DNA from: an uncultured Muribaculaceae bacterium | Lineage (GTDB): Bacteria; Bacteroidota; Bacteroidia; Bacteroidales; Muribaculaceae | Assembly (NCBI GenBank): GCA_910577315.1 | Contig: CAJTME010000003.1 | Coordinates: 1-64,000, forward strand | Length of the DNA: 64,000 nt | Reading direction: 5' to 3' | Notes under the pieces: generated by a model | Told to the model about the DNA's origin: nothing | What the model saw: the letters and a program-made list of their open reading frames with translations, nothing else | Databases searched by the model: none | Translations under genes and position numbers: made by a program | Shown here: one piece after another, positions 1 through 8,264 of the stretch | Layout: each line of letters begins with the position of its first letter | Numbering within the stretch: position 1 is the stretch's first letter

Positions 1-39
1 AACCCACCCGCATGGCAATTCCTAATTCCTAACTCCTAA
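1..39 (+). CDS. 3' end of an upstream terminase-like gene (partial)
   Basis: The first 39 bases read in frame as NPPAWQFLIPNS followed by TAA. The complete terminase gene just downstream ends in NPPGWQFLIPNF followed by TAA. The near-identity of these tails, and of the repeat that follows each, suggests that a second copy of the terminase-like gene lies directly upstream, cut by the window edge. Only the tail is visible, so the identity of the rest is inference. Part of the tail (QFLIPN) is encoded by the seven-base repeat and could be shared by unrelated genes; the NPP.W part just before it is the stronger argument. Confidence 0.5.
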   Translation, partial: NPPAWQFLIPNS

Positions 40-81
40 TTCCTAATTCAAAAAATTCCTAATTCAAAAAATTCTTAATTA
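17..81. repeat. Heptanucleotide repeat, family A (AATTCCT), copy 1
   Basis: Degenerate tandem units of AATTCCT (AATTCCT, AATTCCT, AACTCCT, AATTCCT) run from the end of the upstream gene towards the terminase start, broken by short A runs. The first unit supplies the stop codon of the upstream gene. The same repeat recurs near 1693, 25967, 36483 and 63882. Confidence 0.8.
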
Positions 82-83
82 TA

Positions 84-1715
84 ATGATCGACTTCCAAAC
101 CTGGTGCGAAACCTGCTGCACCATAAAAGACAAACTCACCGGCCGCGACATCCCGTTCAAGCTAAACGCACCCCAGCGCCGCGTCCTCGCAATCCTCGAA
201 GCCGACCGCCTCGCCGGTCGCCCAATCCGCCTGATAATGCTCAAGGCACGACAATGGGGAGGCTCAACCCTCATCCAGGCCTACATGGCATGGATACAGA
301 TGTGCGTCCAGCCCAACTGGCACTCCCTCATCTGCTCCCACGTCAAAGACACATCAATCCGCATACGCGAGATGTACGCCAAAATCCTCGAGAACTACCC
401 CCGCGAGCACTGGCCCGGCGACAAAAAGCCACGCCTTAAAGGCATAAACGGCTCAAACAACATCTCACGCATAACAGGACGGGGATGCCAGATAACAGTC
501 TCCTCCGTCTACAACCAGGACTCCGTGCGCGGAGGCGACTTCGCAATGGCCCACCTCTCAGAAGTCGCCTTCTGGCCCTCCACACCCTCCCGCAACGCCG
601 GCGACGTAATCCGCGCCGTCTGCGGCTCCGTCCCCCTCGTCCCCCTCTCGATGATAGTCCTCGAGTCAACCGCAAACGGCGTCGGCAACTACTTCCACCG
701 CGAATGGCTCCGATGCCGCAGCGGAAAAGGCGACAAACACACCATATTCGTCCCATGGCACGAAATCGAGATATACCGCCTCGACCCGCCCGACCCAGAC
801 GAATTCGAAGCCTCTCTCGACGACTACGAACGCCGCCTCCGCGACATCCACCACTGCGACCTCGCCCAGATATACTGGTACCGCCGCAAACGGACCGAAT
901 ACGACACACACGCCCAGATGATGTCCGAATTCCCGACAACCGACACCGAGGCATTCATATCATCCGCATCAGCCGCATTCTCCGAAGAAGCCATCACCCG
1001 ACTCGAAGAAAAATGCGGACAGCCGCAGCTCGGCGAACTCTCTCCCGGCCCCGAAGGCCCCGCCTTCACCCCCGACACCCGCGGAAAACTCAAAGTCTGG
1101 CAACACCCACACCCCGACGCCGAATACGTCGCCGCAGTCGACATCGGCGGCACGACCGAAAAATCCGACTACTCCGTCATCGCCGTCCTCCGCACCGACA
1201 TCCCCGTGCCCGAAGTCGTCGCACAATGGCGCGGACACATCCACCACGACATCCTCGCACACATCGCCGAAGACATAGGCCGCTGGTACAACGACGCCCT
1301 GCTCGCAGTCGAGTCCAACACACTCGACTCGGGCAGCGGCTCACTCTACATACTCAACCACCTCGCCGAAAACTACCCCAACCTCTACCGACGCACAACC
1401 TACGACGCCCTCACCCGCCGCGAAACCAACCGAGTCGGCTTCCACACCAACCGCCAGACAAAAGCAATGATCATCACAGGCCTAAAAGCCGCCATACGCG
1501 ACGGAACCATCATCGAACGCGACACCGAGGCCTGCGACGAATACCGCGCCTTCGAGCAAAAAGCCAACGGAACATACGGCGCAAAAGACGGCGCCCACGA
1601 CGACATCGTCATCACCCGCGCCATCGCCCTCCACGCCGCCTCCCACCGAGAACTCCGAGTCCTCCCAAAACTCAAAAACCCACCCGGATGGCAATTCCTA
1701 ATTCCTAATTTCTAA
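84..1715 (+). CDS. Orphan phage-type terminase large subunit
   Basis: A 543-residue protein with the architecture of a viral DNA-packaging motor. The N-terminal ATPase part has a Walker A-like segment (LKARQWGGSTL, about residues 53-63) and a Walker B-like strand ending in acidic Glu (MIVLES, about 190). The C-terminal RNase H-fold nuclease part has the expected acidic residues: AAVDIGGT..SDYSV (about 350), LLAVES (about 410) and KDGAHDD (about 510). All look intact. No portal, capsid, small terminase, integrase or lysis gene is near. Leu and Arg codons almost always end in C, as in the ABC operon that follows. The last residues (QFLIPN) come from the flanking repeat. It may be a domesticated or remnant prophage gene; its present function is unknown. 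Confidence 0.8.
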   Translation: MIDFQTWCETCCTIKDKLTGRDIPFKLNAPQRRVLAILEADRLAGRPIRLIMLKARQWGGSTLIQAYMAWIQMCVQPNWHSLICSHVKDTSIRIREMYAKILENYPREHWPGDKKPRLKGINGSNNISRITGRGCQITVSSVYNQDSVRGGDFAMAHLSEVAFWPSTPSRNAGDVIRAVCGSVPLVPLSMIVLESTANGVGNYFHREWLRCRSGKGDKHTIFVPWHEIEIYRLDPPDPDEFEASLDDYERRLRDIHHCDLAQIYWYRRKRTEYDTHAQMMSEFPTTDTEAFISSASAAFSEEAITRLEEKCGQPQLGELSPGPEGPAFTPDTRGKLKVWQHPHPDAEYVAAVDIGGTTEKSDYSVIAVLRTDIPVPEVVAQWRGHIHHDILAHIAEDIGRWYNDALLAVESNTLDSGSGSLYILNHLAENYPNLYRRTTYDALTRRETNRVGFHTNRQTKAMIITGLKAAIRDGTIIERDTEACDEYRAFEQKANGTYGAKDGAHDDIVITRAIALHAASHRELRVLPKLKNPPGWQFLIPNF

Positions 1716-1725
1716 TTTCTAATTA
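1693..1725. repeat. Heptanucleotide repeat, family A, copy 2
   Basis: Units of AATTCCT and AATTTCT cover the last codons and stop of the terminase gene. The copy matches the one at the window start in sequence and in position relative to the gene end. Confidence 0.75.
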
Positions 1726-1731
1726 AAAAAC

Positions 1732-1762
1732 TTGCACATTCCAAAAATCCATTATACCTTTG
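1732..1762 (+). promoter_or_regulatory. Bacteroidetes-type promoter of the ABC/GntR operon
   Basis: TTG at 1732-1734, 20 bases, then TACCTTTG at 1755-1762. This is a textbook -33/-7 pair for the primary sigma factor of Bacteroidetes, about 40 bases ahead of the ATP-binding protein gene. Confidence 0.8.
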
Positions 1763-1763
1763 C

Positions 1764-1787
1764 AGTGTACTAATAAACTAATACACT
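1764..1787 (+). promoter_or_regulatory. Palindromic operator, probably for the GntR regulator
   Basis: An imperfect palindrome with outer arms AGTGTA (1764-1769) and TACACT (1782-1787) around 12 AT-rich bases, also partly symmetrical. It begins two bases after the -7 element, so a bound dimer would cover the transcription start. AGTGTA/TACACT arms are the type of site known for YtrA-subfamily GntR repressors, and the operon encodes such a repressor, so autoregulation is a natural inference. Confidence 0.65.
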
Positions 1788-1803
1788 AATAAAGGTATCT
1801 CTC

Positions 1804-2661
1804 ATGCTCGAAATCAACAACGTCTCCTACGCATACTCGCGCAAGGCACCAAAAGTCCTCGACGGATTCTCCCTCTCCCTCGCCGAAGGCGGTGTCTACG
1901 GACTCCTCGGACCCAACGGAGCCGGAAAATCAACACTCCTGAACATCATCGCCGGCGCGCTCACACCCGCCACCGGCTCCGTAAAATACGACGGCGTCAA
2001 CACTCGCCTCCGCCTCCCCGACACAATGGCCGAGATATTCATCGTCCCCGAAGAATTCAACCTCCCCGCCATGACCCTCCTCAACTACGCACGCCGCTAC
2101 GGAGCCCTCTACCCCCGCTTCTCTCTCGAACGTATGCTCGACCACCTCAAGACCTTTGAAATCACTGGAAACCCACGCCTCGACGCCCTCTCAATGGGAC
2201 AGAAGAAAAAAGTCTTCATGAGCTTCGCAATGGCCTGCGACACACGCATCCTCCTCATGGACGAACCCACAAACGGCCTCGACATCCCCGGCAAAGCCGC
2301 ATTCCGACGTTTCGTCGCACAAAACATGGCCGACGACCGCATCTTCATCATCTCGACACACCAGGTACGCGACATCGACCGCCTCCTCGACCACATCATC
2401 ATCATGGACCGCCACCGCGTAATCTTCAACCGCTCGGTCGCCGACATCCAGAGCCGCCTCATATTCACCGAGACAAACAACCGCGACATCGCCAACTCAG
2501 CAATCCACGCAATCCCCTCAATCGCCGGAGCATCAGTCATCCTCCCCAACACCGACAACTCCGAAACCGCGATAAACCTCGAGCTCCTCTTCGACCTCGC
2601 CCTCCGCAAGCCCGACACCCTAAACTCAATGTTCAACGACAAAAACGACAACGAGCTATGA
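1804..2661 (+). CDS. ABC transporter ATP-binding protein
   Basis: A 285-residue nucleotide-binding subunit that would power the membrane protein encoded next to it. Walker A is GLLGPNGAGKST (about residues 33-44), the signature region is degenerate (LSMGQKKKV, about 129-137) and Walker B is ILLMDEPTNGLD (about 149-160), followed by the switch histidine in IISTHQ. The C-terminal 80 residues are not part of the ATPase fold. The stop overlaps the permease start by four bases. With a downstream YtrA-type repressor this is a typical GntR-controlled exporter cassette; the substrate cannot be read from sequence, but such systems often respond to cell-envelope stress or antibiotics. Confidence 0.88.
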   Translation: MLEINNVSYAYSRKAPKVLDGFSLSLAEGGVYGLLGPNGAGKSTLLNIIAGALTPATGSVKYDGVNTRLRLPDTMAEIFIVPEEFNLPAMTLLNYARRYGALYPRFSLERMLDHLKTFEITGNPRLDALSMGQKKKVFMSFAMACDTRILLMDEPTNGLDIPGKAAFRRFVAQNMADDRIFIISTHQVRDIDRLLDHIIIMDRHRVIFNRSVADIQSRLIFTETNNRDIANSAIHAIPSIAGASVILPNTDNSETAINLELLFDLALRKPDTLNSMFNDKNDNEL

Positions 2662-3497
2662 AATCACCCACATTCGACACCACCCGGTTCAGCAAATATT
2701 TCACCTGCTACACAGCCACAAACTCACGCCGCCTCTGGCTCTACGCAGCCATAATCCTCATCACCTGGCTCCTCGTCTGCATCCTTCCCCCCGTCATGAC
2801 CCTCTTCTCGTCATACAGCTGCGACCTCCCCGCCGACCCCGCCTGGGAAACCGAAGGAACCTGGGCATTCCTCCTCCTGATGCTCTTCACCGGCCTCTCC
2901 GGCGCAATGTTCTACTCATCATTCAACCCCCGCGGAGCCCGCGTCCAGGTCCTCACCGCCCCGGCCTCATCATTCGAGAAATTCCTCACCTGGTTCATCA
3001 TCTACTTCTTCGGCATGATTGCAGTCTTCTACGCCTCGGCCTTCATCGCAGACCTCATCCGCGTCGGCGTCGTAAAAGCCTTCGCCGCATGCCCCTCCAC
3101 CGCCCGCCCCATACCGGCCCTCGAGATATTCGGCCTCGCAATCGACAAACCATTCGACCAAATAAACGCCCCCGACGTCCTCCAATGGATTGGCTTCTAC
3201 GGCCTCGCACTCAGCAACTTCGCCATCTTCGCCCTCGGCAGCATCGTCTTCTACGCCAAAAACGCCTTCATCAAGACAATCGGCTGCCTCGTCGCCCTCA
3301 ACGCCGCCCTCTCCTACATCGCCTTCGCCTCATTCAAGGTATTCTTCGGCAACTCCTCGTTCGAACCCCGCTTCGATCCCGAAGTCACCATAACGTCCAA
3401 CTGCACCCTCGCCGCAATCTCAATAATCGTCTTCGCCTTCCTCTTATGGCTCGGCTACCGACGCTTCAAAGAAGCCGACATCGTAAACCGCTGGTAA
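2658..3497 (+). CDS. ABC transporter membrane subunit
   Basis: A 279-residue polytopic membrane protein with about six hydrophobic segments (LYAAIILITWLLVCILPPV near residue 30, WAFLLLMLFTG near 70, a pair near 110-130, two or three more near 180-230, and a final one near 255). It starts within the ATPase gene (ATGA overlap), so it is translationally coupled and surely its partner. It has no sequence motif that names a substrate. The gene shares the C-ending codon preference of its neighbours. Confidence 0.8.
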   Translation: MKSPTFDTTRFSKYFTCYTATNSRRLWLYAAIILITWLLVCILPPVMTLFSSYSCDLPADPAWETEGTWAFLLLMLFTGLSGAMFYSSFNPRGARVQVLTAPASSFEKFLTWFIIYFFGMIAVFYASAFIADLIRVGVVKAFAACPSTARPIPALEIFGLAIDKPFDQINAPDVLQWIGFYGLALSNFAIFALGSIVFYAKNAFIKTIGCLVALNAALSYIAFASFKVFFGNSSFEPRFDPEVTITSNCTLAAISIIVFAFLLWLGYRRFKEADIVNRW

Positions 3498-3507
3498 ACC
3501 TCCGCCC

Positions 3508-3879
3508 ATGTTCAACGACTCAAACAAAGCAATCTACCTCCAAATAGCCGACACAATCTGCGACAACATCCTCGACGGCACATACTCACCCGGCGACCGC
3601 CTTCCATCTGTCCGCGAATACGCCGCCTCAGTCGAAGTAAACGCAAACACAGTCATGCGCTCCTACGACTTCCTCGCCACCCGCGATGTAATCGCAAACA
3701 AACGCGGCATCGGCTTCTTCGTCCTTCCCGACGCACCCGCCGTCGTCAAGGCAATGCGCGAGGAAGAACTCCTCGACCGCGAGATTTTCTCAGTCTTCCG
3801 CCGCCTCAGCCTCCTCGGCGTCACTCCCGACGCCCTGAAAGCCAAATACGAAAAATACCTCCAAAATCCCCAGCAATGA
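3508..3879 (+). CDS. GntR-family regulator, YtrA subfamily
   Basis: A 123-residue regulator with an N-terminal winged helix (IYLQIADTICDNIL...GDRLPSVREYA...NANTVMRSYDFL, residues 8-60) and only a short helical tail instead of a large effector domain, which defines the YtrA subfamily. It lies 10 bases after the permease gene and overlaps the next gene by four bases. The palindrome at 1764-1787 is its likely operator. In known YtrA systems the ligand is often an antibiotic or envelope stress signal; nothing here identifies it. Confidence 0.85.
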   Translation: MFNDSNKAIYLQIADTICDNILDGTYSPGDRLPSVREYAASVEVNANTVMRSYDFLATRDVIANKRGIGFFVLPDAPAVVKAMREEELLDREIFSVFRRLSLLGVTPDALKAKYEKYLQNPQQ

Positions 3880-4586
3880 AAAAATCAACATACATCATCA
3901 TCGGCGTCCTGTCCCTCCTCATCCTCGCCACCTTCTTCGGACCCGCAATCATGTTCAAGAAACGCGATTTATCCCAGGTCCTCGACGACAACACCCTCAC
4001 AGCCCCCCTCACCACCGCCCCATTCTCCTCTCTCTCGGTCGAATTTGAAAAATGGCCCATTATCGCCGGCGATCCCTTCATCGAAATCACCGAAACCGAT
4101 TCAGCCGCCTCTCCCACCGTCACCCTCACAAAAGCGCTGAACGACAACGCCACCATGAGCGTCGAGAACGGCCGGCTGGAAATAATAATCGACCTCCACA
4201 CCGCCGACCCTGGCAACAGCGCCGGCAACCACGTCCAATGGATTGGAAACTCCACCCCGATGGCAATCGTGAAGGTTCCGAAAGGCATGCTGAAAAACGC
4301 CTCCGCCGAATACATCAACCTGCGCCTCTCAGGCTTCACCTCCACCCTTGAAACCGACTGCAACCGGCTCTCAATAGCCAACGGCTCCCGCCTGCCACTG
4401 CTCAAAGTCACCGGCACCGGAACAAACACCGACACATCCAGCCGCATCGACACCCTCGTTACAGCTCAATCGGGAAATTGCGGAATCGACCTGAGCCAGG
4501 CATCCGTCGCCACCATCCTCAATCGTCCCGCCGACAAAGCAACAACCACCCTCATTCTCTCCTCTCCCACCGAGATAAAGCCATAA
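3876..4586 (+). CDS. Membrane-anchored exported protein of the ABC/GntR operon
   Basis: A 236-residue protein with one N-terminal membrane segment (YIIIGVLSLLILATFFGPAI, residues 5-24), after which the rest would lie outside the cytoplasmic membrane. The body is rich in Thr, Ser and Asn and in short beta-strand-like stretches, with repeated LS(I/L/V)-type segments reminiscent of the DUF2807 (GIN, adhesin-head) beta-helix fold; that resemblance is weak. It overlaps the regulator gene by four bases and is the last gene of the operon, so it may serve the transporter. Confidence 0.65.
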   Translation: MKKSTYIIIGVLSLLILATFFGPAIMFKKRDLSQVLDDNTLTAPLTTAPFSSLSVEFEKWPIIAGDPFIEITETDSAASPTVTLTKALNDNATMSVENGRLEIIIDLHTADPGNSAGNHVQWIGNSTPMAIVKVPKGMLKNASAEYINLRLSGFTSTLETDCNRLSIANGSRLPLLKVTGTGTNTDTSSRIDTLVTAQSGNCGIDLSQASVATILNRPADKATTTLILSSPTEIKP

Positions 4587-4651
4587 GCTCCACCCCCTAT
4601 GCGACACTTACGGAGCTTCGGATTGCGCCACCATTGCGGCGCAATCCGCTT

Positions 4652-5302
4652 TTATTCTCCCCTCGCAATCAAAAACTTCTGCGAACGGTAAACAAACCCC
4701 ACCACTCCCGCACTCGCCAGGCTCACGATAAGGTTCTCGGCACGGCGCTGCGAAACTCCCAACGCAATGGCAATGTCGGCCACTTCCATCCCCCCTGGAT
4801 TGGAATCAAGCAGCTCCAGAAGGGCCGAGGATGTTGAATCAAGCGAAAAACTCACCGGCGCATCAGCCAGCCAGGTTCTCACCATCAAGGGATGGGCCAC
4901 GATGTTTTCATCAGCCACCCGGGTATATGCTCTCCAGCGTCCGTCAGGTTCCTGACATCTTACCGGCCTCACGGCCACCTGGGGAATAGAGGCCCGGATG
5001 ATGATTTTATGCTCGTCGACACGGAACGCCGTAAACTCAACCTCAACCTCGGGCCTGCAATAACGCTGGGCGGCTTGCTCGACGACATAGATGTCCTCCT
5101 CGTTTCGCACACCCGCAAGCTCCCCATTATCCTTCACGCCGATAAGCAACCTCCCGCCGCTGGTGTTTGCGAACGCCGACACCGAACGCGCAATCTTGCG
5201 GGCATCCGAGATGGAAAACTTGAAGTCCTGCCTCTCATGCTCGCCTTCGGCCACAAGACTCTGGATATAGTGCCGTCCTCTGATTGCCTGGATGTCTTTC
5301 AA
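4652..5302 (-). CDS. AlbA_2/Schlafen-like ATP-binding domain protein with C-terminal winged helix
   Basis: The protein (about 216 residues) has the AlbA_2 signature near its N-terminus (EHERQDFKFS, then ARSVSAFANTSGGRLLIGV.D.G...G) found in Schlafen-like divergent AAA_4 proteins that bind nucleic acid or ATP. The last 60 residues look like a winged helix (VADIAIALGVSQRRAENLI). No ATG is available outside mtnN; the best start is TTG at 5302, which overlaps the mtnN stop as TTGA, so translational coupling is likely. The role is unknown: such proteins are annotated as regulators or RNA-binding proteins. Confidence 0.75.
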   Translation of the reverse strand: MKDIQAIRGRHYIQSLVAEGEHERQDFKFSISDARKIARSVSAFANTSGGRLLIGVKDNGELAGVRNEEDIYVVEQAAQRYCRPEVEVEFTAFRVDEHKIIIRASIPQVAVRPVRCQEPDGRWRAYTRVADENIVAHPLMVRTWLADAPVSFSLDSTSSALLELLDSNPGGMEVADIAIALGVSQRRAENLIVSLASAGVVGFVYRSQKFLIARGE

Positions 5303-5964
5303 AGGGCTTTGAGAAGTTTCGTGAGCGTATGGAATGTCGACTCGGGGGCGTCTTCCCAAAAGTTGGAATACTGGGCGATGTTGTCCTCGGCGCCCGGAGT
5401 GTCGCTGATGACGCGGATGCAGACGAAGGGCACGTTTTTGAGCGAGCACACCTGGGCGATGGCCGCACTCTCCATATCAACGGCCACAGCATCGGGATAG
5501 AGGGAGAGAATATGGTCCACTTCCTCACGCCGGCTGACGAAGATGTCGCCCGAGGCAAGAAGGCCCTGGCGCGCTCCGAGTTTTTCGACCAACGATGCAG
5601 GAAGGGGACATTCAAAAAATCTCGGGCAGCCGGCAGCCTGGCCCCACACGGTGTCGGGACCGCACCAAACGTCGTGGTAGGCAATGCGGTCGGGAATCAC
5701 CACGTCGAGAATACCCGCGGCGCCGGTTCCGCCGGCCACGCCGGTGTTTATTACAAGCGACGGATGGAAACTGTCGATGAGCGTAAGGGTGGCTATAGCG
5801 GCATTGACCTTGCCGATACCCGAACGGAGGGCTATGACTTCGTGGCCTTCGATACGGCCAGTGTGAAAAGTTGTCTCGTTTATGGTGACGGTCGAGTGAT
5901 TCTCGATAAGCGGCAGAAGCAGGTTCAGCTCCTTTGTCATGGCCGCGATTATGGCGATTTTCAT
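5299..5964 (-). CDS. mtnN: 5'-methylthioadenosine/S-adenosylhomocysteine nucleosidase
   Basis: This 221-residue enzyme cleaves adenine from methylthioadenosine, S-adenosylhomocysteine and 5'-deoxyadenosine, clearing by-products of SAM use. Hallmarks are IAIIAAMTKEL at the start (general acid region, Glu12), INTGVAGG (about residue 75), VDMESAA (the Glu that binds the ribose) and RVISDTPG (the Asp that protonates adenine). Length is slightly below the usual 230. It overlaps its upstream neighbour by four bases and the downstream AlbA_2 gene by four, so it belongs to the long phoH-to-AlbA_2 run. Confidence 0.93.
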   Translation of the reverse strand: MKIAIIAAMTKELNLLLPLIENHSTVTINETTFHTGRIEGHEVIALRSGIGKVNAAIATLTLIDSFHPSLVINTGVAGGTGAAGILDVVIPDRIAYHDVWCGPDTVWGQAAGCPRFFECPLPASLVEKLGARQGLLASGDIFVSRREEVDHILSLYPDAVAVDMESAAIAQVCSLKNVPFVCIRVISDTPGAEDNIAQYSNFWEDAPESTFHTLTKLLKAL

Positions 5965-6425
5965 TTCGGGAGGAATACTTTACAGATTTTTACTTTGACA
6001 TCAAAAGGCGTTGCCTGTGTGGCGCGGGCGGGCACTGGCGACAGTTTATAGTAGAACAGACCCTGGCGGTCGAACGCCGGAACCTCGACACGCCGCGTCT
6101 CGCCTGACGGAAGGACAACCGTGATTTCCCGGGTGACTTTATGGAGCATGCGGCCTTTCATGTCGAGATAGGTTATTTCAAGTTCGAGTCCCTCGACCGC
6201 CACCGACGATTTGTTGGTGATAAACATCGACTCGCGCACGGCCCTCAGGGGTTTCTCAAATCCAGCCACGGCAAGCGAGTCGTTCCAATTGGCCGTAGAG
6301 TCGCAGGCACGTTCAGGTTCCACCACCTGTTTCTGCCTTACGGGACGGGGAATTGCACGGCGGTAGTCCTGCGCGACAACAGCCACGGAAAAGACCGCAA
6401 TCAATATCAGCAATACCTTTCTCAT
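5961..6425 (-). CDS. Small secreted protein of unknown function
   Basis: A 154-residue protein with a clear signal peptide (KVLLILIAVFSVAVVAQ, cleavage expected near residue 19). The mature part has alternating hydrophobic strands (MFITNKSSVAVEGLELEITYLDMKG) like a single immunoglobulin-like or FN3-like beta sandwich. It overlaps the gene on each side by four bases, so it is co-translated with mtnN and with the secreted protein upstream. No family was recognised with certainty. Confidence 0.7.
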   Translation of the reverse strand: MRKVLLILIAVFSVAVVAQDYRRAIPRPVRQKQVVEPERACDSTANWNDSLAVAGFEKPLRAVRESMFITNKSSVAVEGLELEITYLDMKGRMLHKVTREITVVLPSGETRRVEVPAFDRQGLFYYKLSPVPARATQATPFDVKVKICKVFLPK

Positions 6426-6910
6426 AGCACTATAAAAGGTGGCGGGGCATCGGTGCGGCGAGCGCCGTCAAGTCCTTTCGGGCGGGTATCGGTGGTTTTT
6501 ACACGCACTCTCAGCCACCATGGGAAAAAGCGGTAGACATCAACTGATTTTGAACGTTTATACGGTTCAAAAGTCAGGGTGTGGCCATATTCCCTGTCCA
6601 TACGCATGACGAACTCGGAGTTCTTCGCCTTGGCGCCTTTACGGCCCTTGGACGAACGCGGGTCAAGTCCCACGCAGTCATAGACTCCGGCCTCAGGTGC
6701 GGGAACGGCATACCCGACCACAGAGCCACGCCTGACACTTACATCGGGTCCGTCGACCCAGACAATCTCAATTCGGTCGGCATCATCGTGTGCCTGCCGC
6801 AACAGCAATACGGGTCCACCGCCGTTCACACGCCATTCACCCTCGACAGGATCGCGGGCAATAACGCTGAGGGCGCATGACAGCATGAGGAAGAGAAACA
6901 GGCAGCGCAT
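6422..6910 (-). CDS. Small secreted protein of unknown function
   Basis: A 162-residue protein with an N-terminal signal peptide (CLFLFLMLSCALSVIA, residues 3-18) and a compact beta-rich body beginning DPVEGEWRVNGGGPVLLLRQ. The phrase EGxWx near the mature N-terminus recalls small secreted proteins that report metabolic or lipid-binding beta sheets, but no family can be named. It sits 10 bases downstream of the DUF3078 gene and overlaps the next secreted protein by four bases. Whether it and its neighbour act with the barrel upstream is unknown. Confidence 0.65.
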   Translation of the reverse strand: MRCLFLFLMLSCALSVIARDPVEGEWRVNGGGPVLLLRQAHDDADRIEIVWVDGPDVSVRRGSVVGYAVPAPEAGVYDCVGLDPRSSKGRKGAKAKNSEFVMRMDREYGHTLTFEPYKRSKSVDVYRFFPWWLRVRVKTTDTRPKGLDGARRTDAPPPFIVL

Positions 6911-6920
6911 GAGGGTGAAA

Positions 6921-8264
6921 TCAGATTGACGAGAATTTGTAGGCGAAACCGATGGAGAAAATTTCCTTCACCTGCAATTTTTTCCAGTTGGTGTCCTCGA
7001 CGCGCGGCGTCTGGGTGTCGTAGCGCAGGTGGGCGTAAATCTGGGTGGTGAGGAACTTATTGATTTCAAACGCCAGGGTGTTTTCCCAGTCGGCATAGAA
7101 TGAATCGTAGTCGGTGAAGGCGAACAGACGCGAAGTGAACATGATGTTGTAAGACAGGCGCCAGCCGAGCTTGAGTTCGACAGTGGAACCGAACTTGCTT
7201 ACCGAAGTCCGCCCCTCGTCAATGCCGTAAAGCCCGGGGTCAATCCTGTGGTTGATGCAGGTCATGAGATGATATGACACCGGGGCGATGGAAGCATCGA
7301 ACTTGATGGTTTTAGGAGCGTTCTCGTAGGCGTAGGTCATACCGACACCGGCGGTGAGTTCGCCCGGCGAGAGGAAGGCCGACTTGAGGTCGCGGGTATT
7401 GGAGGTGTATGAATTGAGGAGCTGGGTCTTGAACTGGCCCGTGAACGAGTAGTACCATCTCTTCACAGCCCTTATACCGAAGGTGGTGTTGAGCTGGAGG
7501 ACGTCCTCGGAGATGTTGTATGCGTTTATGGAATCGTCCGGGGCATTGTTCATGCCGAGCTTGTATTGCGCGGTGGTGTCGAAAAGGAGATTCGGATGAT
7601 ATGCCTCGTTGAGCTTGACATTATAATAAATGTTTGCAAGAGCGTTGAGGTTGTTGTTGCCGCCCTGATACCAGTTGGGCGACACATAGGCCTGGGAGAA
7701 CTGGAGGTTTGCTGAGAATGTGCGTATCCAGTGTTTTTTCTTTACCTCGACCGGGGCTATGGTCGGGACGTCGGCAGGGCCGGTCACTGTCTCGCGGATA
7801 GTGATTGAAAAATCAGATGGATCGAGTTCGGTAATATACTGCTTGGGCGCCTCGGGGAGGGTGGCCATGTTGTAATGCACGAGTTCGGGATGGTTGAAGA
7901 AGAGAGTCTGATTGAGTGTCTGCATCTGCCTTGCCAGGACGTCATAGTCCTCGATCCAGCGCATGGCGGGGTCGCCTGAGTGGACTTTCTCAGCAACCGT
8001 CAGAGGAGTGTAGAAGCTGTACTTGTCGTATACCGGTGGCATGAAGAACACATCGGGAAGCGATACGGGCATGTTGAATATTTCTTCGGAATCTTCCTGA
8101 TAGACCTGCAGGAGCGAATCGCTCACAGACACCATGACAGAGTCCTGCGTCTTACGTGTATCGGACATCCGTGCGCTTTTGATGAACATGGCCTGGGCTG
8201 AGGCACCGGCAACAGAAGCGACTGCAAATACGGCAAGCAGAAGTAATCGTTCAAATTGTTTCAT
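6921..8264 (-). CDS. DUF3078-family outer-membrane beta-barrel protein
   Basis: The start chosen is the ATG at 8264, which gives a proper signal peptide (MKQFERLLLLAVFAVASVAGASAQ..) and an ATGA overlap with the menG stop; a longer reading adds 13 non-signal residues. The 447-residue product has the features of the DUF3078 family: a linker with few hydrophobic stretches, then from about residue 190 amphipathic strands (NLQFSQAYVSPNWYQGGNNNLNALANIYYNV) that end in an aromatic terminal strand (IFSIGFAYKFSSI). The NWYQGG motif is characteristic of this family of Bacteroidetes barrels. Function is unknown. Confidence 0.85.
   Translation of the reverse strand: MKQFERLLLLAVFAVASVAGASAQAMFIKSARMSDTRKTQDSVMVSVSDSLLQVYQEDSEEIFNMPVSLPDVFFMPPVYDKYSFYTPLTVAEKVHSGDPAMRWIEDYDVLARQMQTLNQTLFFNHPELVHYNMATLPEAPKQYITELDPSDFSITIRETVTGPADVPTIAPVEVKKKHWIRTFSANLQFSQAYVSPNWYQGGNNNLNALANIYYNVKLNEAYHPNLLFDTTAQYKLGMNNAPDDSINAYNISEDVLQLNTTFGIRAVKRWYYSFTGQFKTQLLNSYTSNTRDLKSAFLSPGELTAGVGMTYAYENAPKTIKFDASIAPVSYHLMTCINHRIDPGLYGIDEGRTSVSKFGSTVELKLGWRLSYNIMFTSRLFAFTDYDSFYADWENTLAFEINKFLTTQIYAHLRYDTQTPRVEDTNWKKLQVKEIFSIGFAYKFSSI

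Noticed and set aside
485..1708. Long arginine/proline-rich open frame overlapping the terminase gene
   Set aside because: It is a shifted-frame shadow of C-rich codons; the terminase frame has clear family motifs.
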